Assembly (NCBI GenBank): GCA_026400075.1
Contig: JAPLPS010000074.1
Location: 1-54,526, forward strand
Reading direction: 5' to 3'
Length of the DNA: 54,526 nucleotides
DNA from: Polaromonas sp.
GTDB lineage: Bacteria; Pseudomonadota; Gammaproteobacteria; Burkholderiales; Burkholderiaceae_C
The position numbers and the translations under genes were made by a program. The notes under the pieces were generated by a model that worked only from the letters and a program-made list of their open reading frames with translations, was not told the DNA's origin and did no database searches. This document shows positions 20,297-32,643 of the stretch, piece after piece. Position 1 is the first letter of the stretch. Each line of letters opens with the position of its first letter.

Positions 20297-20812
20297 ATGA
20301 AACTCACACGCAGAAACTGCTTGGTCGTGGCTGGCGGATTCGCTGCCGCCTTGTCGGTTGCGCCGGTATGGGCTGGCAGCCGCGTCATCAAGGTCTCACT
20401 CTGGGACAAGGGCGCGAGCGCCATGAGCATGCCGGGTCATGACGGAATGATGGGCATGGGCATGGGGCACAGGGGTGGCGCCACGCCGATGGCGCCGGTG
20501 GGGATCCGCCTGTCATCTGAGAAAGTTCCGGCGGGCAAGCTTACTTTTGAGGTGAGCAACACGTCCACCCAGATGCCGCACGAGATGGTCATTTCGTCCA
20601 TCAAGGATAGCCAGACACCTTTGCCGTATGACAAGGACGGCAACAAGGTCGATGAAGACGCTGCTGGCCATCTGGGCGAAGTGGCCGAGCTGGAACCCGG
20701 CAAAAAAGGCTCTCTTACCTTGACCCTGAAGCCGGGCCGCTACATCCTGTATTGCAATATTCCCGGCCACTACGCGCGGGGCATGTGGACGCTGCTGACC
20801 GTGACGCCCTAG
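20297..20812 (+). CDS. Cupredoxin-domain copper-binding protein
   Basis: Signal peptide; Met/His-rich SMPGHDGMMGMGMGHRGG; MPHEMVISS; YILYCNIPGHYARGMWTLLTV copper-ligand loop. Confidence 0.88.
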   Translation: MKLTRRNCLVVAGGFAAALSVAPVWAGSRVIKVSLWDKGASAMSMPGHDGMMGMGMGHRGGATPMAPVGIRLSSEKVPAGKLTFEVSNTSTQMPHEMVISSIKDSQTPLPYDKDGNKVDEDAAGHLGEVAELEPGKKGSLTLTLKPGRYILYCNIPGHYARGMWTLLTVTP

Positions 20813-20827
20813 CGGTTTTGTTCAGCT

Positions 20828-21169
20828 TCACACCTTCTTCAGAAAGCACGCCTTCAGCATAAAGCTGCCCGCGTCCATCTTGCAGTCCACCTCGTGGTCG
20901 CCGCCGACGAGGCGGATGCTCTTGACCTTGGTGCCCATCTTCAGCGTCGTCGATGAGCCTTTGACTTTCAGATCCTTGATCAGCACCACGCTGTCGCCGT
21001 CGGCCAGCACGTTGCCGTTCGAGTCCTTGACGACGGCGTCGGCGTCGTCTTCGGTGTCCGGGGCGGCGGCCATTGGCCACTCGTGGCCGCAGTCGGCGCA
21101 GACGTAGTTGGCACCGTCGGGGTAGGTGTTTTCAAGCGTGCATTGGGGGCAGGCGATGGCTTGGGTCAT
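20828..21169 (-). CDS. PhnA/YjdM family zinc-ribbon protein
   Basis: [26 protein letters not shown]...[27 protein letters not shown]. Confidence 0.93.
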   Translation of the reverse strand: MTQAIACPQCTLENTYPDGANYVCADCGHEWPMAAAPDTEDDADAVVKDSNGNVLADGDSVVLIKDLKVKGSSTTLKMGTKVKSIRLVGGDHEVDCKMDAGSFMLKACFLKKV

Positions 21170-21188
21170 GGTGTTTTTTAGGGGCTGG

Positions 21189-21226
21189 AAAAAAAGAAAG
21201 CCGCCACAGGCGCTGCGGGCCTGGCG
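21189..21226 (-). terminator. Probable Rho-independent terminator downstream of the semiSWEET gene
   Basis: Minus strand GCCGCCAGGCCCGCAGCGCCTGTGGCGGC followed by TTTCTTTTTTT. Confidence 0.6.
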
Positions 21227-21317
21227 GCGGGTCGGACTGTCAATTATCGGTGTCTGACGATGCGGGGCTTGATGGCTGGCGCCTGAAAAGAGCGGGCCGA
21301 CGGCGGGCGGCCCCGGC

Positions 21318-21653
21318 TCATTTGCCGCAGGCCCGGCACGCTGGCGCCGGGGCGCCGGGGGCAGCGGCTGCGCCCGGCTTGTTGCCGTATTTGAGCTTCA
21401 TGGCCAGAATCAGCAGCGCCAGCACCAGCGTGATGACGTTGGCAATCACCACCGGCCAGGCGTCCAGCAGCAGGCCGTAAGCCAGCCACAGCGCCACGCC
21501 GACGGTGAACACGCTGTACATGCTCAGCGACACGCCGCTGACATCGCGGGTCTTGAAGCTGAGCCAGACCTGCGGCAAAAAGCTGGCCGTGGTCAGGCAG
21601 GCGGCCAGCGTGCCGATCACGTCGGTCAGGCTGGAAAACATCGAAAAACTCAT
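21318..21653 (-). CDS. SemiSWEET/PQ-loop family transporter
   Basis: [48 protein letters not shown]. Confidence 0.88.
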   Translation of the reverse strand: MSFSMFSSLTDVIGTLAACLTTASFLPQVWLSFKTRDVSGVSLSMYSVFTVGVALWLAYGLLLDAWPVVIANVITLVLALLILAMKLKYGNKPGAAAAPGAPAPACRACGK

Positions 21654-23203
21654 TTGTTACCTTGTTGGATGGCCCAGTCCACCAGCGCTTCGAGGGCGGG
21701 GCGGGCGGCGGGCGCGTTCGGATGGTTGATCAGGCCGACGACGATCAGCCGCCGTCCGCCGGGGGCGTCGATATAGCCCGCCAGCGCGGTGGCGTCGCGC
21801 AGCGTGCCGCTTTTGAGGTGTGCGCCGCCTTGTGAAATGGGCGACTTGCTGCGCTTCAAGGTGCCATCAACGCCGGAAATCGGCAGTGAGGCCATCAGCT
21901 CGGGCATCGCGCCGGAGGCGTAGGCCGCCTGCAGCATGCGCGCCAGCGCCTGCGGCGAGATGCGCTCCTGGCGCGACAGGCCGGAGCCGTTGTCCAGCAC
22001 CGGCGCCGGTTCCTGCGCCCCAAAACGTGCCTGCCACCAGGCGCGCACCGCTTCGCGCGAGCCTTCGTTGCTGGCGCCGCCGGGGCGCTGCAGGCTCAGC
22101 GTCAAAAACAGCTGCTGGGCCATCAGGTTGTTGCTGTATTTGTTGATGTCGCGGATCACCTCGGCCAGCGGCGGCGACTCCAGTTCAAACAGCGGCTTCA
22201 GGCCGGGCGGCGCCAAACCGTCGCGCACGCGCCCGCCCAGCTTGCCGCCCATTTCCTGCCACAGCCCGGCAATGGCGCGCGGCGCGAAGCTGGCTGGATC
22301 CGGGTAGGCGACAGACCAGACTTTTTCGCCGCAGGCGGCCGGGTAGCTGCCCTTGAAGGCAATGCGCAGCGGGTCGGCCACATCGGCTTTCAGCTGCGCC
22401 CGGAAGTCGCCGCAACCGGCTGGGCTGGCCGCCGACAGCGGCACGCTGGCCTGCATCTGCACGCCTGCCAGCGGCGGGTCGTAGCTGACGCTGGCGCTGG
22501 CGCCGCCGGGCAGCGGCACCAGCGTCATCACCACCGACTTGAAGTTGACCAGCAGCGCGTCCGGCAGGGCGTTGTAGGGGCGCAGCGCCTCGCCATCGAA
22601 ATCTCCGGGGCTTTGGGGCGCGCTTGAAAAGGCGCTGCGGTCGAGCAGGATGTCGCCGCTGATGCTCTTGATGCCCAGCCCCTGCACGCGGCGCAGCAGC
22701 AGCCACAGGCGCTCCATCACCAGCTTGGGGTCGCCCTGGCCCTGGATGATCAGGTTGCCCTTGAGCACGCCGTTGGCTATCGGCCCGTCGGCATAGACCG
22801 GGGTTTTCCAGCTGTAGGCCGGGCCGAGCAGCTCCAGCGCGGCGTAAGTGGTGACCAGCTTCATCACCGAGGCCGGGCTCATGGCGCTGCTGGCGCGCCA
22901 GTTCAGCAGCGGCGCGGCCTTGTTGCCGGGGGCGCTCTGGCCGCCGGGCGCGGGCGTGGCGTCGATGACCAGGGCGGCGAGCGCGTCGGGCGGCACTTTG
23001 GCGCGGGCCAGCTGGGTCTGGACTTCGGGCGGCAGGCTCTGGGCGCGGGCGGGCAGGGCGCCGAGTCCGGCCAGCGCCATCAGCGCGCTGGCGGCCAGGC
23101 GCAGCGTGGGCCGGGCGCTAAAACCGCTGCCGGGCCGAACGCAAAGGGAGGTAAAAAGCATGGGCTGATTATCGGTGCCACGGGGATTTTCTGGCGCTGA
23201 CAC
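21650..23203 (-). CDS. dacB: D-alanyl-D-alanine carboxypeptidase/endopeptidase (PBP4)
   Basis: SVMK (SXXK), YSNN (SXN), KSGT motifs; signal peptide region. Exact start uncertain (23203 or 23161). Confidence 0.9.
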   Translation of the reverse strand: MSAPENPRGTDNQPMLFTSLCVRPGSGFSARPTLRLAASALMALAGLGALPARAQSLPPEVQTQLARAKVPPDALAALVIDATPAPGGQSAPGNKAAPLLNWRASSAMSPASVMKLVTTYAALELLGPAYSWKTPVYADGPIANGVLKGNLIIQGQGDPKLVMERLWLLLRRVQGLGIKSISGDILLDRSAFSSAPQSPGDFDGEALRPYNALPDALLVNFKSVVMTLVPLPGGASASVSYDPPLAGVQMQASVPLSAASPAGCGDFRAQLKADVADPLRIAFKGSYPAACGEKVWSVAYPDPASFAPRAIAGLWQEMGGKLGGRVRDGLAPPGLKPLFELESPPLAEVIRDINKYSNNLMAQQLFLTLSLQRPGGASNEGSREAVRAWWQARFGAQEPAPVLDNGSGLSRQERISPQALARMLQAAYASGAMPELMASLPISGVDGTLKRSKSPISQGGAHLKSGTLRDATALAGYIDAPGGRRLIVVGLINHPNAPAARPALEALVDWAIQQGNK

Positions 23204-23291
23204 GGTGTTTTGGCGCGTGTTGCGGCGCCAGACGGGATAATCAGCCGTTTTGCAGCCTGCGCCCGTCTGTTATGCGAAAGCGCCTTATTTG

Positions 23292-24152
23292 ATGTCCCAT
23301 CCCCTGAAATTTCTTGCCTTTGACACCAGCACCGACCGTCTGTCGGTGGCGCTGACCGACGGCGCCCGCGTCTGGCAGCACAACGGCCCCGGCGGCGCGC
23401 TGGCTTCGACCACCCTGATCCCGGCGATTCTGGCGCTGCTGGACGAGGCCGGTTTGACGCTGGGCGAGCTCGACGCGATTGCCTTTGGCCGGGGGCCGGG
23501 CTCGTTCACCGGCCTGCGCACGGCCTGTGCGGTGGCGCAGGGACTGGCCTTTGGCGCGAACCAGGGCGCCGGAATCGCCGTGCTGCCCATCGATACGCTG
23601 ATGGCGGTGGCCGAAGAGGCGCGCTTTGCCCGGTTCGGCCCGGCTGGCGATGGTGATGTTGCTGTTGCTGTTGCTGTTGCTAGCGCGGCCGCCGCTGCGG
23701 GCGCCAGCGCGCCGCCATCCTTCACCGTGACGGCGCTGCTTGATGCGCGCATGGACGAGATGTACGTGCAGCGCTATGAATTCAGCGGCGGCGGCTGGCA
23801 GTCGCTGGGCGATTGCGCGCTGATCAGGCCCGAGAATCTGCAGCCCGAGGCCGCCGACCGGCTGCTGGCGGGCAATGTGTTCGGCGTCTATGCGGCGCGC
23901 CTGCCTGCGGGCGTGACTGCGTTTGAATGCGTTCAGGCGCTGCCGACAGCCACCGCAATGCTGCGCCTGGCGCCCGCGCTGGCCGCTGCCGGTCACTGCG
24001 TCGAAGCGGCGCTGGCGCTGCCGCTGTACGTGCGCGACAAGGTGGCGCTGACCACCGACGAGCGCGCCCAGGTCAAGCTTGATGCCGCGCAGGCCGCGCT
24101 GCTGGCGCTGGCAGCAGCGCCGATTCCCTCCACTCCCGACCAGGCGGGCTGA
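23292..24152 (+). CDS. tsaB: tRNA threonylcarbamoyladenosine biosynthesis protein TsaB
   Basis: MSHPLKFLAFDTSTDRLSVAL; GRGPGSFTGLRTACAVAQGLAFG. Confidence 0.93.
   Translation: MSHPLKFLAFDTSTDRLSVALTDGARVWQHNGPGGALASTTLIPAILALLDEAGLTLGELDAIAFGRGPGSFTGLRTACAVAQGLAFGANQGAGIAVLPIDTLMAVAEEARFARFGPAGDGDVAVAVAVASAAAAAGASAPPSFTVTALLDARMDEMYVQRYEFSGGGWQSLGDCALIRPENLQPEAADRLLAGNVFGVYAARLPAGVTAFECVQALPTATAMLRLAPALAAAGHCVEAALALPLYVRDKVALTTDERAQVKLDAAQAALLALAAAPIPSTPDQAG
23658..23681 (+). repeat. Hexanucleotide (GTTGCT)x4 microsatellite within tsaB
   Basis: gttgctgttgctgttgctgttgct encoding VAVAVAVA. Confidence 0.9.
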
Positions 24153-24169
24153 AGCCGCCATTTTTTGCC

Positions 24170-24661
24170 ATGAACGCAGTCCTGCACCCCGTTGAAGTCC
24201 AGTTTGAAGCCATGACGCCCGCCTGGCTGGCGGCGGTGCTGCAGGTCGAGCGCAGCGCTTACGAGCAGCCGTGGAGCGAAGCCAATTTCACCGACTCGCT
24301 CAGCGCCGGTTATCAGGCGCAGTTGCTGGTGGCCCATACGCCGCAAGGCCCCGAAGTGCTGGGCTATTTTGTCGCGATGAAGGGCGTCGATGAGGTGCAT
24401 CTGCTCAACATCACCGTGGCCCCGGCGCATCAGGGCGAAGGCTGGGCGCGGGTGATGCTGGACGCGCTGGACATCTGGGCGCGCGGTCAGGGCGCCGAGT
24501 GGCTGTGGCTGGAAGTGCGCGTCGGCAACACCCGCGCCCGCAAGGTCTATGAAAGCCACGGCTTTGGCCATGTCGGCACGCGCCCGCGCTACTACCCGGC
24601 CAGCGCGTCCCACCCGCAGGGCGAAGACGCGCTGGTGATGAGCCTGGCGCTGACGCCGTGA
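24170..24661 (+). CDS. rimI: Ribosomal protein S18-alanine N-acetyltransferase
   Basis: GNAT fold: VEVQFEAMTPAWLAAVLQVERSAYEQPWSEANFTDSL; AWLEVRVGNTRARKVYESHGF-type motif. Confidence 0.92.
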   Translation: MNAVLHPVEVQFEAMTPAWLAAVLQVERSAYEQPWSEANFTDSLSAGYQAQLLVAHTPQGPEVLGYFVAMKGVDEVHLLNITVAPAHQGEGWARVMLDALDIWARGQGAEWLWLEVRVGNTRARKVYESHGFGHVGTRPRYYPASASHPQGEDALVMSLALTP

Positions 24662-25617
24662 CGGGCGCCCATCCGATGACGCCGCTGTCGTCCTCTTTGA
24701 TGAATCCTGCTGCGATGAATCCTGCCAGCCTGAATCTGGATACGCGCCAGCGCGCCATGCTGCTGGAAATGGGCGTGCATGTCTGGCTGCCCGAAGCGCC
24801 GCTGGCCGAATTGCCGCCTGCGCGGGAGAGTTTTGCGGCGCAGGACGAGGCGGCCCGTGCCGCCGGGTTGCGGGCGCCTGCTCAGGCAATTCAAGCGCCG
24901 GTTTCGCCGCTGCCGCCGGTTTCCCGTCCGGCTGCGCAGCGGCCCGTGACCCCGACGCCAGCCGCCAGCGCGCCGGATGGCCGCCAGTCCGCCGGTTTGC
25001 CAGCCGCTCCGGCTTCCGGCGCTGGCGCTGCTTCCGCCCTTTCCGTGCGCCCCGAAACGCCGGGCGTTCAGCCCGCCGCCTGGCTGCTCGGCGAGGCCCA
25101 GCCGCTGTACGCCAAAACCGCCGCAACCCAGCCGGGCGCCGAAATTACCCAGAGCGCCCAGACCAGCGGCGGCGCCCGCTGGCTGGTGCTGGCCGAAACG
25201 CCGCCGACGGCGCTGCCGGACGGCGCGCTGGCTTCTTTTTCCGCGTTTGACGGCGACGCGGGCCAGCTGCTCGACAACATGCTGCGCGCCGCCCGGCTCC
25301 CGCATGCCGCGCTGGCGCTGCTGGCGCCGCTGGTGCGTCAGGGCGCGGGCGCCGTCACGCCGGAATTTTCCGCCGCGCTGGCCGCGCTGGTGGCGCAGAC
25401 GCAGCCCGACATCGTGCTCATCATGGGCCGACTGGCCGCGCTGGCCCTGCTGCCGACCGGCGAGCCGTTCGGCAAGCTGCGCGGCAAGGTTCATGCGCTG
25501 CACGGCGCCCGCGCCATCGTCACCTACGACGCGCCCTACCTGCTGCGCAAATCCGAAGACAAGGCCAAAGCCTGGGCCGACCTGTGCCTGGCGATGAGCC
25601 TGACAGAGGCACCGTAG
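24658..25617 (+). CDS. Uracil-DNA-glycosylase-like protein lacking canonical catalytic/Fe-S motifs
   Basis: C-terminal GQLLDNMLRAARL...IMGRLAALALLPTGEPFGKLRGKVHALHGARAIVTYDAPYLLRKSEDKAKAWADLCLA matches UDG family 4/5; no N-terminal CxxC or GExPG motif seen. Confidence 0.75.
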   Translation: MTGAHPMTPLSSSLMNPAAMNPASLNLDTRQRAMLLEMGVHVWLPEAPLAELPPARESFAAQDEAARAAGLRAPAQAIQAPVSPLPPVSRPAAQRPVTPTPAASAPDGRQSAGLPAAPASGAGAASALSVRPETPGVQPAAWLLGEAQPLYAKTAATQPGAEITQSAQTSGGARWLVLAETPPTALPDGALASFSAFDGDAGQLLDNMLRAARLPHAALALLAPLVRQGAGAVTPEFSAALAALVAQTQPDIVLIMGRLAALALLPTGEPFGKLRGKVHALHGARAIVTYDAPYLLRKSEDKAKAWADLCLAMSLTEAP

Positions 25618-25650
25618 CCAGGCTGCGGCCGGACTTCTTACAATCGGCGC

Positions 25651-26478
25651 ATGACTTTTCTCGACATGCTGGGCGCCGCAGAGCGCCAAAACAACTCCAT
25701 GCTGTGCGTCGGCCTGGATCCTGAACCGGCCAAATTTCCCGGCCAATTGAACGGCGACGCCAGCAAAATCTACGATTTCTGCGCCGCCATCGTCGATGCG
25801 ACGGCTGATCTGGTCAGCGCCTTCAAGCCGCAAATCGCCTACTTCGCCGCGCACCGCGCCGAAGAGCAATTGGAACGCCTGATCGCCCACATGCGCCGAG
25901 CCGCGCCGCTGGTGCCGGTCATCCTGGACGCCAAGCGCGGCGACATCGGCAGCACCGCCGCCCAGTACGCGATTGAAGCCTTCGAGCGCTACGGCGCCGA
26001 CGCGGTCACGCTCTCGCCCTTCATGGGTTTTGACTCGGTCACGCCGTATTTGAAATACCACGGCAAGGGCGCTTTTCTGCTCTGCCGCACGTCGAACCCC
26101 GGCGGCGACGATTTTCAAAATCAGCGCCTGGCTTCGGTGGACGGCGAGCCGCTGCTGTACGAGCACATTGCCCGGCTGGCGCAAGGCCCGTGGAATTTGA
26201 ACGGCCAGTTGGGGCTGGTCGTTGGTGCGACCTACCCGGCGGAAATCGAGCGCGTGCGCGCCGTCGCGCCGACCGTGCCGCTCTTGATTCCTGGCGTCGG
26301 CGCGCAGGGCGGCGACGCGGTGGCGACGGTGAAGGCGGGCTGGCGTCCCGGCGCGCCCATCATCGTCAACTCGTCGCGGGCGATTCTGTACGCCTCGCAA
26401 GGGGCGGATTTTGCCGGTGCCGCGCGCCGCGAAGCCGTGAAGACCCGCGACGCGCTGCAGGCGGCGCGTCCGTCATAA
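25651..26478 (+). CDS. pyrF: Orotidine-5'-phosphate decarboxylase
   Basis: [15 protein letters not shown]...[18 protein letters not shown]...[12 protein letters not shown]. Confidence 0.95.
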   Translation: MTFLDMLGAAERQNNSMLCVGLDPEPAKFPGQLNGDASKIYDFCAAIVDATADLVSAFKPQIAYFAAHRAEEQLERLIAHMRRAAPLVPVILDAKRGDIGSTAAQYAIEAFERYGADAVTLSPFMGFDSVTPYLKYHGKGAFLLCRTSNPGGDDFQNQRLASVDGEPLLYEHIARLAQGPWNLNGQLGLVVGATYPAEIERVRAVAPTVPLLIPGVGAQGGDAVATVKAGWRPGAPIIVNSSRAILYASQGADFAGAARREAVKTRDALQAARPS

Positions 26479-26647
26479 AACCCGCCAGCTGCTTGACGCT
26501 CAGCGCGCTGGCCGGCATTCCACATACGGCCGCTGACTGCTGAGCCGATTCATTTTTGCCCAAAAAATACATGGTGATGCATGTATATCGCGCACTGCTA
26601 CATGGGCAATCTGATAGGCTTGAGTTTTTATTTTTGAAAGTTTCACC

Positions 26648-26962
26648 ATGCTGAACTGCGGCCTCGAATCCCAAGAAAAACTCGTCTCGAATATCAAGGG
26701 CGTGATCTCTGATGCAGAAGAAGTGCTTTCGGCCACGGCCGGGCAGGCGGGCGACAAAATCGCCGACCTGCGCACCCGCGCCCAGATCCGCCTGAGCGAC
26801 GCCAAAGAGCGCCTGGCCGATGCTGAATCCGTACTCAGGGACAAAACCCGTGCCGCCGCCCAGGCCACCGATGACTACGTGCATGAGTCGCCCTGGACGG
26901 CCATCGGCATCGCCGCTGGCGTGGGCGTGCTGGTCGGTCTGCTCGCCGGGCGCCGTTATTGA
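26648..26962 (+). CDS. DUF883 (ElaB/YqjD) family protein
   Basis: KLVSNIKGVISDAEEVLSATAGQAGDKIADLRTRA...DDYVHESPWTAIGIAAGVGVLVGLLAGRRY. Confidence 0.92.
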   Translation: MLNCGLESQEKLVSNIKGVISDAEEVLSATAGQAGDKIADLRTRAQIRLSDAKERLADAESVLRDKTRAAAQATDDYVHESPWTAIGIAAGVGVLVGLLAGRRY

Positions 26963-27264
26963 CCTTTGCGTTGATTTTCTGGCCGGTCTGCCGCGTCGGC
27001 GGGCCTTAAAGTGATTTCCGGCAACGCGCGCAACGGCGGAATTCGCGCCACCTTCCATTGCGCCAGATTGCTGGCCCGATGGGCCTCCCGCGCCATCAGT
27101 TCGCCCAGTCGCCACGGGTAGCTCGGCGCCACCTGAAATCTCCACTTGCAGGGCGTCGGCGCTATCGCTGCGCGTGGCGATTTGGCCCAGCTGCCAGGAT
27201 TTTTTAGCGCCTTCTTCGCGTAATATGCTTTCCACCTGCTTGGATGTCAGTGTGCGCGAGACCA

Positions 27265-27351
27265 CATTGTTCAAGGCGCGCAGCGCGGGAAAACCTGCAG
27301 CGCCTGGATCAAGATCTGGGCGCGCTGATCGCGCTGCTCAAGGTGGGTTGA
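27265..27351 (+). pseudogene. Possible decayed coding remnant
   Basis: One frame reads RAARENLQRLDQDLGALIALLKVG* with no upstream start or continuous frame. Confidence 0.3.
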
Positions 27352-27429
27352 GCAGGCTGGTGGTATTCCGCTGGGGAGTCCAGCCGGGGCGGCGGGGCGT
27401 AGCCGTTCACAGGAGCGGCGCGAGCACTA

Positions 27430-27462
27430 CAGCAGCCGCGCCAGATACCGCCCCGTAAAACT
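27430..27462 (+). repeat. 33-bp perfect direct repeat, distal copy (uvrA 3'-end duplicate)
   Basis: cagcagccgcgccagataccgccccgtaaaact; minus-strand reads [11 protein letters not shown]. Confidence 0.97.
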
Positions 27463-28142
27463 TAAGATGGGCTTGCCAAACCTCTCAAAGCATCCATCCA
27501 GGTTTTAAAGTGCCTGCATTCTCTTTCGATGACTTCCAGTGAAATTCGCTCGGCAGCCCTTGGGCCATGCGTGGTCTTTTTGTACTTTGGATGCAGCAAG
27601 CCTTCTAGCCGCCGGGACGGTGCCGTGGCGTAGCCGTCGTTGATATGTTCAGGCGTATCGGCTGAGGCACGCATGGTTGTTAGAGCGTTGAGGCTCTTGC
27701 CCCAGGTCGGCTCCACGGCGCTCAAGGCCTGCACATCGGAGAACAGCAAGCCCTCAAATTCGTAAGGCTGAATATGCGGAACAAAGCGTTCAGGCCGACA
27801 TTGAACCTGTGCCACGATGGCCGCATTCAGCGCCCGCTGGAGACAGGCAACGCGGGCGTAAACGTCCCGCTGCTTCTTCGCTTCTTCAAAGGCAGGGAAA
27901 TCCTTGTCCAGCGCGTACAGGTCTAAAAAGGTGCTCAGCACCGCATTCGGGTGTTGCCTCAGCGTGTTTCTGGCGTTGAATTTCAAGCGGTCAAATGTGA
28001 CCGCTCCGCCTTTGGTGGTCTGCGAGGTGTTCAAGGTTTGCGGCTTCACAAATACCTGCAAATGACGCAGTGCGGGTGCCACCACTTGCTTGATGAACTT
28101 TTCTTCGGTCTGCCCTTCGGCGAAGACGATGACTTCCACCAT
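27462..28142 (-). CDS. DUF4276-like (TOPRIM-like) protein, putative defence effector
   Basis: MVEVIVFAEGQTEEKFIKQVVAPALRHLQ...VLSTFLDLYALDKDFPAFE...IQPYEFEGLLFSDVQAL. ATG separated from the upstream ATPase TGA by 1 nt. Confidence 0.8.
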   Translation of the reverse strand: MVEVIVFAEGQTEEKFIKQVVAPALRHLQVFVKPQTLNTSQTTKGGAVTFDRLKFNARNTLRQHPNAVLSTFLDLYALDKDFPAFEEAKKQRDVYARVACLQRALNAAIVAQVQCRPERFVPHIQPYEFEGLLFSDVQALSAVEPTWGKSLNALTTMRASADTPEHINDGYATAPSRRLEGLLHPKYKKTTHGPRAAERISLEVIERECRHFKTWMDALRGLASPS

Positions 28143-28143
28143 G

Positions 28144-29229
28144 TCATGGTCTCCCGCCGAGAATGTTGCGTTTCCATATTTCGCCCATCGAATACTCTTG
28201 CAGCCAGCCCGACAGTTCCTCTTCGGTGTAGCGCCGAAATGTTGAAGCCCCATCTTCCTGGTCAACCACCACCACGTCTTGCGGTGACAACTCATTCACC
28301 AGCTCGACGGACTGGGTGGAGACAATCAGTTGCCTGTCTTCGGCCACCTGTTTGAAGATGTCCACCAGCACGGTGATGGCGTAGGGATGCAGGCCGAGTT
28401 CGGGTTCGTCAATCAGGATGGTGTCTGGCAGCAGTGACACCGGTTGCAACAGCAAAGTGGCCAGGCAAATGAAGCGCAGGCTGCCGTCCGACAGCATGTG
28501 CGCCTTGAACGGGGTATCTGGCTTGCCTTTTTGCCGCCATTCCAGTTCCACATACTCCGGGTCGCCGGGTCTATGCACAAAGTCATCGAAAAAGGGCATG
28601 ACCAGCCGGATGGTTTCGATGATGCGCTGGTATTCCGCAGCGTGCTTTTCTTGGAGCATGCGCAGATAGGCGGCCAGATTGGCGGCGTCGGGTTTTAGCC
28701 GCAGGTTGTCATTGGCTGCATGGCGCTGCTTGACTTTGGCGGTCTCGCTGGTGTCGTGGAAGTGATAAACGCGCCAGTTGCTGACTGATCCACGGACATA
28801 ATGTGAGTATCTGTCTTTTGCATCTTTCAACTTTGATTCGGTATGGCCTATTCCCAATGTTGAACTTGACGCAGTTTTGTAAAAAACCCCTCCGAACCAG
28901 CTTTGTTCAAGTTCAAAAACTAAACGGTTATCTGAAGTGGGCACTAAATCAAACTTGTATCCATTCGCTGAAAAATAGAACTCAGCATGCAGTCGCTCAC
29001 TCGTGCCTCGCCCAAAGTGCAGAAGCGCATCCGGCCCGCCCTGCTTTTGTACGTAGAGTTGTAATTGCTGCTCGTACATTTCATTAAGCAGGCGAAACAG
29101 ATTGATGAAGTTACTTTTGCCCGCCCCGTTGGCGCCGACCAGTACGTTCAGGGAGTTGAGCGGGAAATTTTTTAGTTCGCGGATGGACTTGTAGCCAGAT
29201 ACTGTCAGTGACTTAACCCTGGACATCAC
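28144..29229 (-). CDS. RecF/SMC-like AAA family ATPase, putative defence component
   Basis: MSRVKSLTVSGYKSIRELKNFPLNSLNVLVGANGAGKSNFINLF (Walker A), DTILIDEPELGLHPYAI (Walker B), QLIVSTQSVELVN. Confidence 0.9.
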   Translation of the reverse strand: MMSRVKSLTVSGYKSIRELKNFPLNSLNVLVGANGAGKSNFINLFRLLNEMYEQQLQLYVQKQGGPDALLHFGRGTSERLHAEFYFSANGYKFDLVPTSDNRLVFELEQSWFGGVFYKTASSSTLGIGHTESKLKDAKDRYSHYVRGSVSNWRVYHFHDTSETAKVKQRHAANDNLRLKPDAANLAAYLRMLQEKHAAEYQRIIETIRLVMPFFDDFVHRPGDPEYVELEWRQKGKPDTPFKAHMLSDGSLRFICLATLLLQPVSLLPDTILIDEPELGLHPYAITVLVDIFKQVAEDRQLIVSTQSVELVNELSPQDVVVVDQEDGASTFRRYTEEELSGWLQEYSMGEIWKRNILGGRP

Positions 29230-29281
29230 AAGCTCCTTTGAAATTCAAAACGACTGTACAGGAAATGGACGAATTCATAGT

Positions 29282-32413
<3,132 letters not shown>

Positions 32414-32643
32414 TGTGGGATACGGCGTTGCAAACTTTCCATCATAGACCTGCCGGGCGCGCCGCGCTGCCGGTTCTGGTACTTTCAAGCACAATACGGG
32501 GCTACGCACCAGCCGGTGCGGGCGGTCTGGGCGCATGCTTGAGTCCGCCCTTGAGCCCGTCTGGCCACGGCTGTCGGCCTTGTGTATTTCCCTTGAGAGA
32601 CTGTCTGACTGTGTCTTCTGTTTCCGCTGCCCCCTCATTTCCG

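Noticed and set aside
26366-27274. 302-aa minus-strand ORF over pyrF, DUF883 and the intergenic zone
   Set aside because: Overlaps two well-supported plus-strand genes and matches no recognisable family.
27462-28295. Longer 277-aa start for the DUF4276 ORF
   Set aside because: It would overlap the ATPase end by about 150 nt; the internal ATG at 28142 begins the recognisable MVEVIVFAEGQTEE domain.
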